Positions 15,432-16,017 of a stretch of DNA of 16,017 nucleotides are shown here, one piece after another. Position numbers and translations under genes: made by a program. Position 1 is the first letter of the stretch, and each line of letters begins with the position of its first letter. The notes beneath the pieces were generated by a model. That model had not been told where the DNA came from, did not search any database, and saw nothing but the letters and a program-made list of their open reading frames with translations. Origin of the DNA: Caldifarciminota bacterium (GTDB lineage: Bacteria; Hydrothermota; Tepidihabitantia; SM23-42); assembly GCA_030671005.1 (NCBI GenBank), contig DAOVAN010000020.1:1-16017 (forward strand). Reading direction: 5' to 3'.

Positions 15432-15460
15432 AATATAGCCATTTTGAGCAGCTACGTCAA
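15432..15460 (-). promoter_or_regulatory. Promoter of the lipoprotein gene, close to the start codon
   Basis: Minus-strand TTGACG (15455-15460), a 17-bp spacer and TATATT (15432-15437) match the sigma70 consensus at five of six positions each. Only 5 nt separate the -10 box from the GTG start at 15426, so transcription should begin at or next to the start codon. Confidence 0.65.
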
Positions 15461-15675
15461 TACTTGGGGTCAGGTCACCCTACAAGGTTACGTCAAGCGG
15501 TTAAGGTGACGAGGCCCGCCCCGTAGAATAACAACAGCTCAGATATGGCGAAACCATCCACAAAAGGCACGCAAACAAAGAAAAGGAAAACAACCCAAAA
15601 GAAGAATCAATTCAACAGGGCCCGTATCGATTCGAAAAGTTACGTCAGACGTCTGGGCGCTAGATTGGGGTCAGG
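15453..15675. repeat. Short repeated words TACGTCA and TTGGGGTCAGG
   Basis: TTGGGGTCAGG occurs at 15464-15474 and 15665-15675. TACGTCA occurs at 15453-15459, 15489-15495 and 15641-15647. In two places the pair is in the same order (TACGTCA then TTGGGGTCAGG). GTCACC/GGTGAC (15474-15479 and 15505-15510) form an inverted repeat. This resembles a remnant of a small repeated or mobile element, perhaps of REP type, but no transposase is present. Confidence 0.45.
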
Positions 15676-15811
15676 ACTCTACTTTGACCATAACCTCAAA
15701 GGGCAGAAGAGGGCTCAAAGAGGGCTGAAAGCCCCGCACTTTCTGAAGAAAATGCGGGACACTGGATTTCGCCATCAGATCGAAGATCTGAGCGAAATTC
15801 GTGAAGGCTGA
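15545..15811 (+). CDS. Doubtful small basic ORF
   Basis: This 88-codon frame is very rich in Lys, Arg, Gln and Thr at its start (MAKPSTKGTQTKKRKTTQKK). It is the only plus-strand candidate outside gene shadows. Against it: no SD precedes the ATG, its middle (RLGSGLYFDHN) is just the translation of the TTGGGGTCAGG repeat, and its last third covers three stable hairpins. I recognise no family. A short basic peptide from the first 35 codons is possible; more likely this is a non-coding repeat region. Confidence 0.2.
   Translation: MAKPSTKGTQTKKRKTTQKKNQFNRARIDSKSYVRRLGARLGSGLYFDHNLKGQKRAQRGLKAPHFLKKMRDTGFRHQIEDLSEIREG
15722..15798. other. Cluster of three hairpins
   Basis: GGGCT/AGCCC (15722-15734) overlaps CCCGCA...TGCGGG (15733-15758, with an inner TTTCT/AGAAA stem). 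A third stem joins ATTTCGC/GCGAAAT and CAGATC/GATCTG around a GAA loop (15766-15798, 13 pairs). The density of stems points to a structured RNA or a repeat sequence and away from a protein gene. Confidence 0.5.
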
Positions 15812-15876
15812 GAGATGGCTCAAGAGGGCTAAAAAGGCAATATTCTATGTCTGTCGCCAGTGTAGAGAAAAGAGGG

Positions 15877-15906
15877 ATGCCCCGCTCTTTTGAAAGAGCG
15901 GGGCAT
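15877..15906. terminator. Bidirectional intrinsic terminator
   Basis: ATGCCCCGCTCTTT (15877-15890) pairs with AAAGAGCGGGGCAT (15893-15906), a perfect GC-rich stem. On the plus strand it is followed by TTTCTCTT, and on the minus strand by a pyrimidine run CCCTCTTTTCTCT. It lies 27 nt after the stop of the gene at the right edge and should end that transcript. Confidence 0.8.
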
Positions 15907-15932
15907 TTCTCTTGTAAGAAGCGTAAATGGAT

Positions 15933-16017
15933 TTACTTTATGAGGAGTAGTTTCCTGGTTGCGGAGTTATCTCCTGCCTGTAATTTCAAGAAGTAGATTC
16001 CACTGGCAACTTGTCTT
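15933..16017 (-). CDS. C-terminal 27 residues of a secreted protein with a sorting-type tail
   Basis: An open minus-strand frame enters from the right edge and stops at TAA (15933-15935). It reads RQVASGIYFLKLQAGDNS and then ATRKLLLIK. The pattern xSGIYFxxLxxG...xxKxLLxK is that of the C-terminal beta-sandwich tails called type IX secretion sorting domain (type A) or FlgD Ig-like domain, normally the last part of large secreted or surface proteins. The passenger domain is outside the window. The terminator follows directly. The two related tail families cannot be told apart from 27 residues. Confidence 0.75.
   Translation of the reverse strand, partial: RQVASGIYFLKLQAGDNSATRKLLLIK

Overview
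The window looks like a piece of the chromosome of an uncultured, probably anaerobic, Gram-negative bacterium. Every confident gene is on the minus strand, so transcription runs from right to left. Three things point to a fermentative or anaerobically respiring member of the FCB group or a WOR-3/Stahlbacteria-like lineage. They are the Hdr/ETF-type flavin and iron-sulfur proteins, a lipoprotein with a TonB C-terminal domain, and a cell-surface sorting-type C-terminus at the right edge. The phylum is inference only. Shine-Dalgarno (SD) sequences are strong and canonical (AAGGAGGT type), and TTG/GTG starts are common.

Right part (16017 to about 12510). The window opens inside a gene whose last 27 residues look like a type IX/FlgD-like sorting tail. 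A bidirectional hairpin terminator follows. Next comes a roughly 500-base stretch rich in hairpins and short repeats, with one doubtful small plus-strand ORF. Then come three closely spaced genes: a TonB-C-domain lipoprotein that may be read from a leaderless GTG, a receiver-PAS-PAS protein with a degenerate receiver, and a Gfo/Idh/MocA-type sugar dehydrogenase.

Middle part (12510 to 8345). A consensus sigma70-type promoter (TTGACA, 16 bp, TATAAT) flanked by two copies of a palindromic repeat, and a leader of about 165 nt, precede three acyl-CoA dehydrogenase (ACAD) family genes. The first has lost the catalytic Glu and the TEPxAGSD FAD/substrate motif. It overlaps the second, intact gene by 4 bp (ATGA), so the pair may form a heteromeric enzyme. 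The spacer before the third ACAD gene and the spacer before etfB are two copies of one repeat module. Each copy runs from the stop codon of the upstream gene to the SD of the next gene and contains a stem whose sequence differs between copies while the pairing is kept.

Left part (8344 to 2072). etfB, etfA, a 1110-residue HdrA-like protein with a whole GltD/NfnB-like NAD(P)H module nested inside it, and an HdrC/HdrB-like (ferredoxin plus two CCG domains) protein form a compact operon with spacings of 9 bp, 2 bp and an 11 bp overlap. With the ACADs upstream, the simplest reading is that electrons from acyl-CoA oxidation (or to enoyl-CoA reduction) pass through ETF to a soluble HdrABC-like module that can also bind pyridine nucleotide and ferredoxin-type clusters. 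This could be a flavin-based bifurcating or confurcating complex instead of the usual membrane ETF:quinone oxidoreductase. It is the most interesting system in the window.

Far left (1962 to 1). A tryptophanase, told from tyrosine phenol-lyase by three specificity residues, is followed by a short hairpin and then the N-terminal 121 residues of an unidentified protein that runs off the edge.
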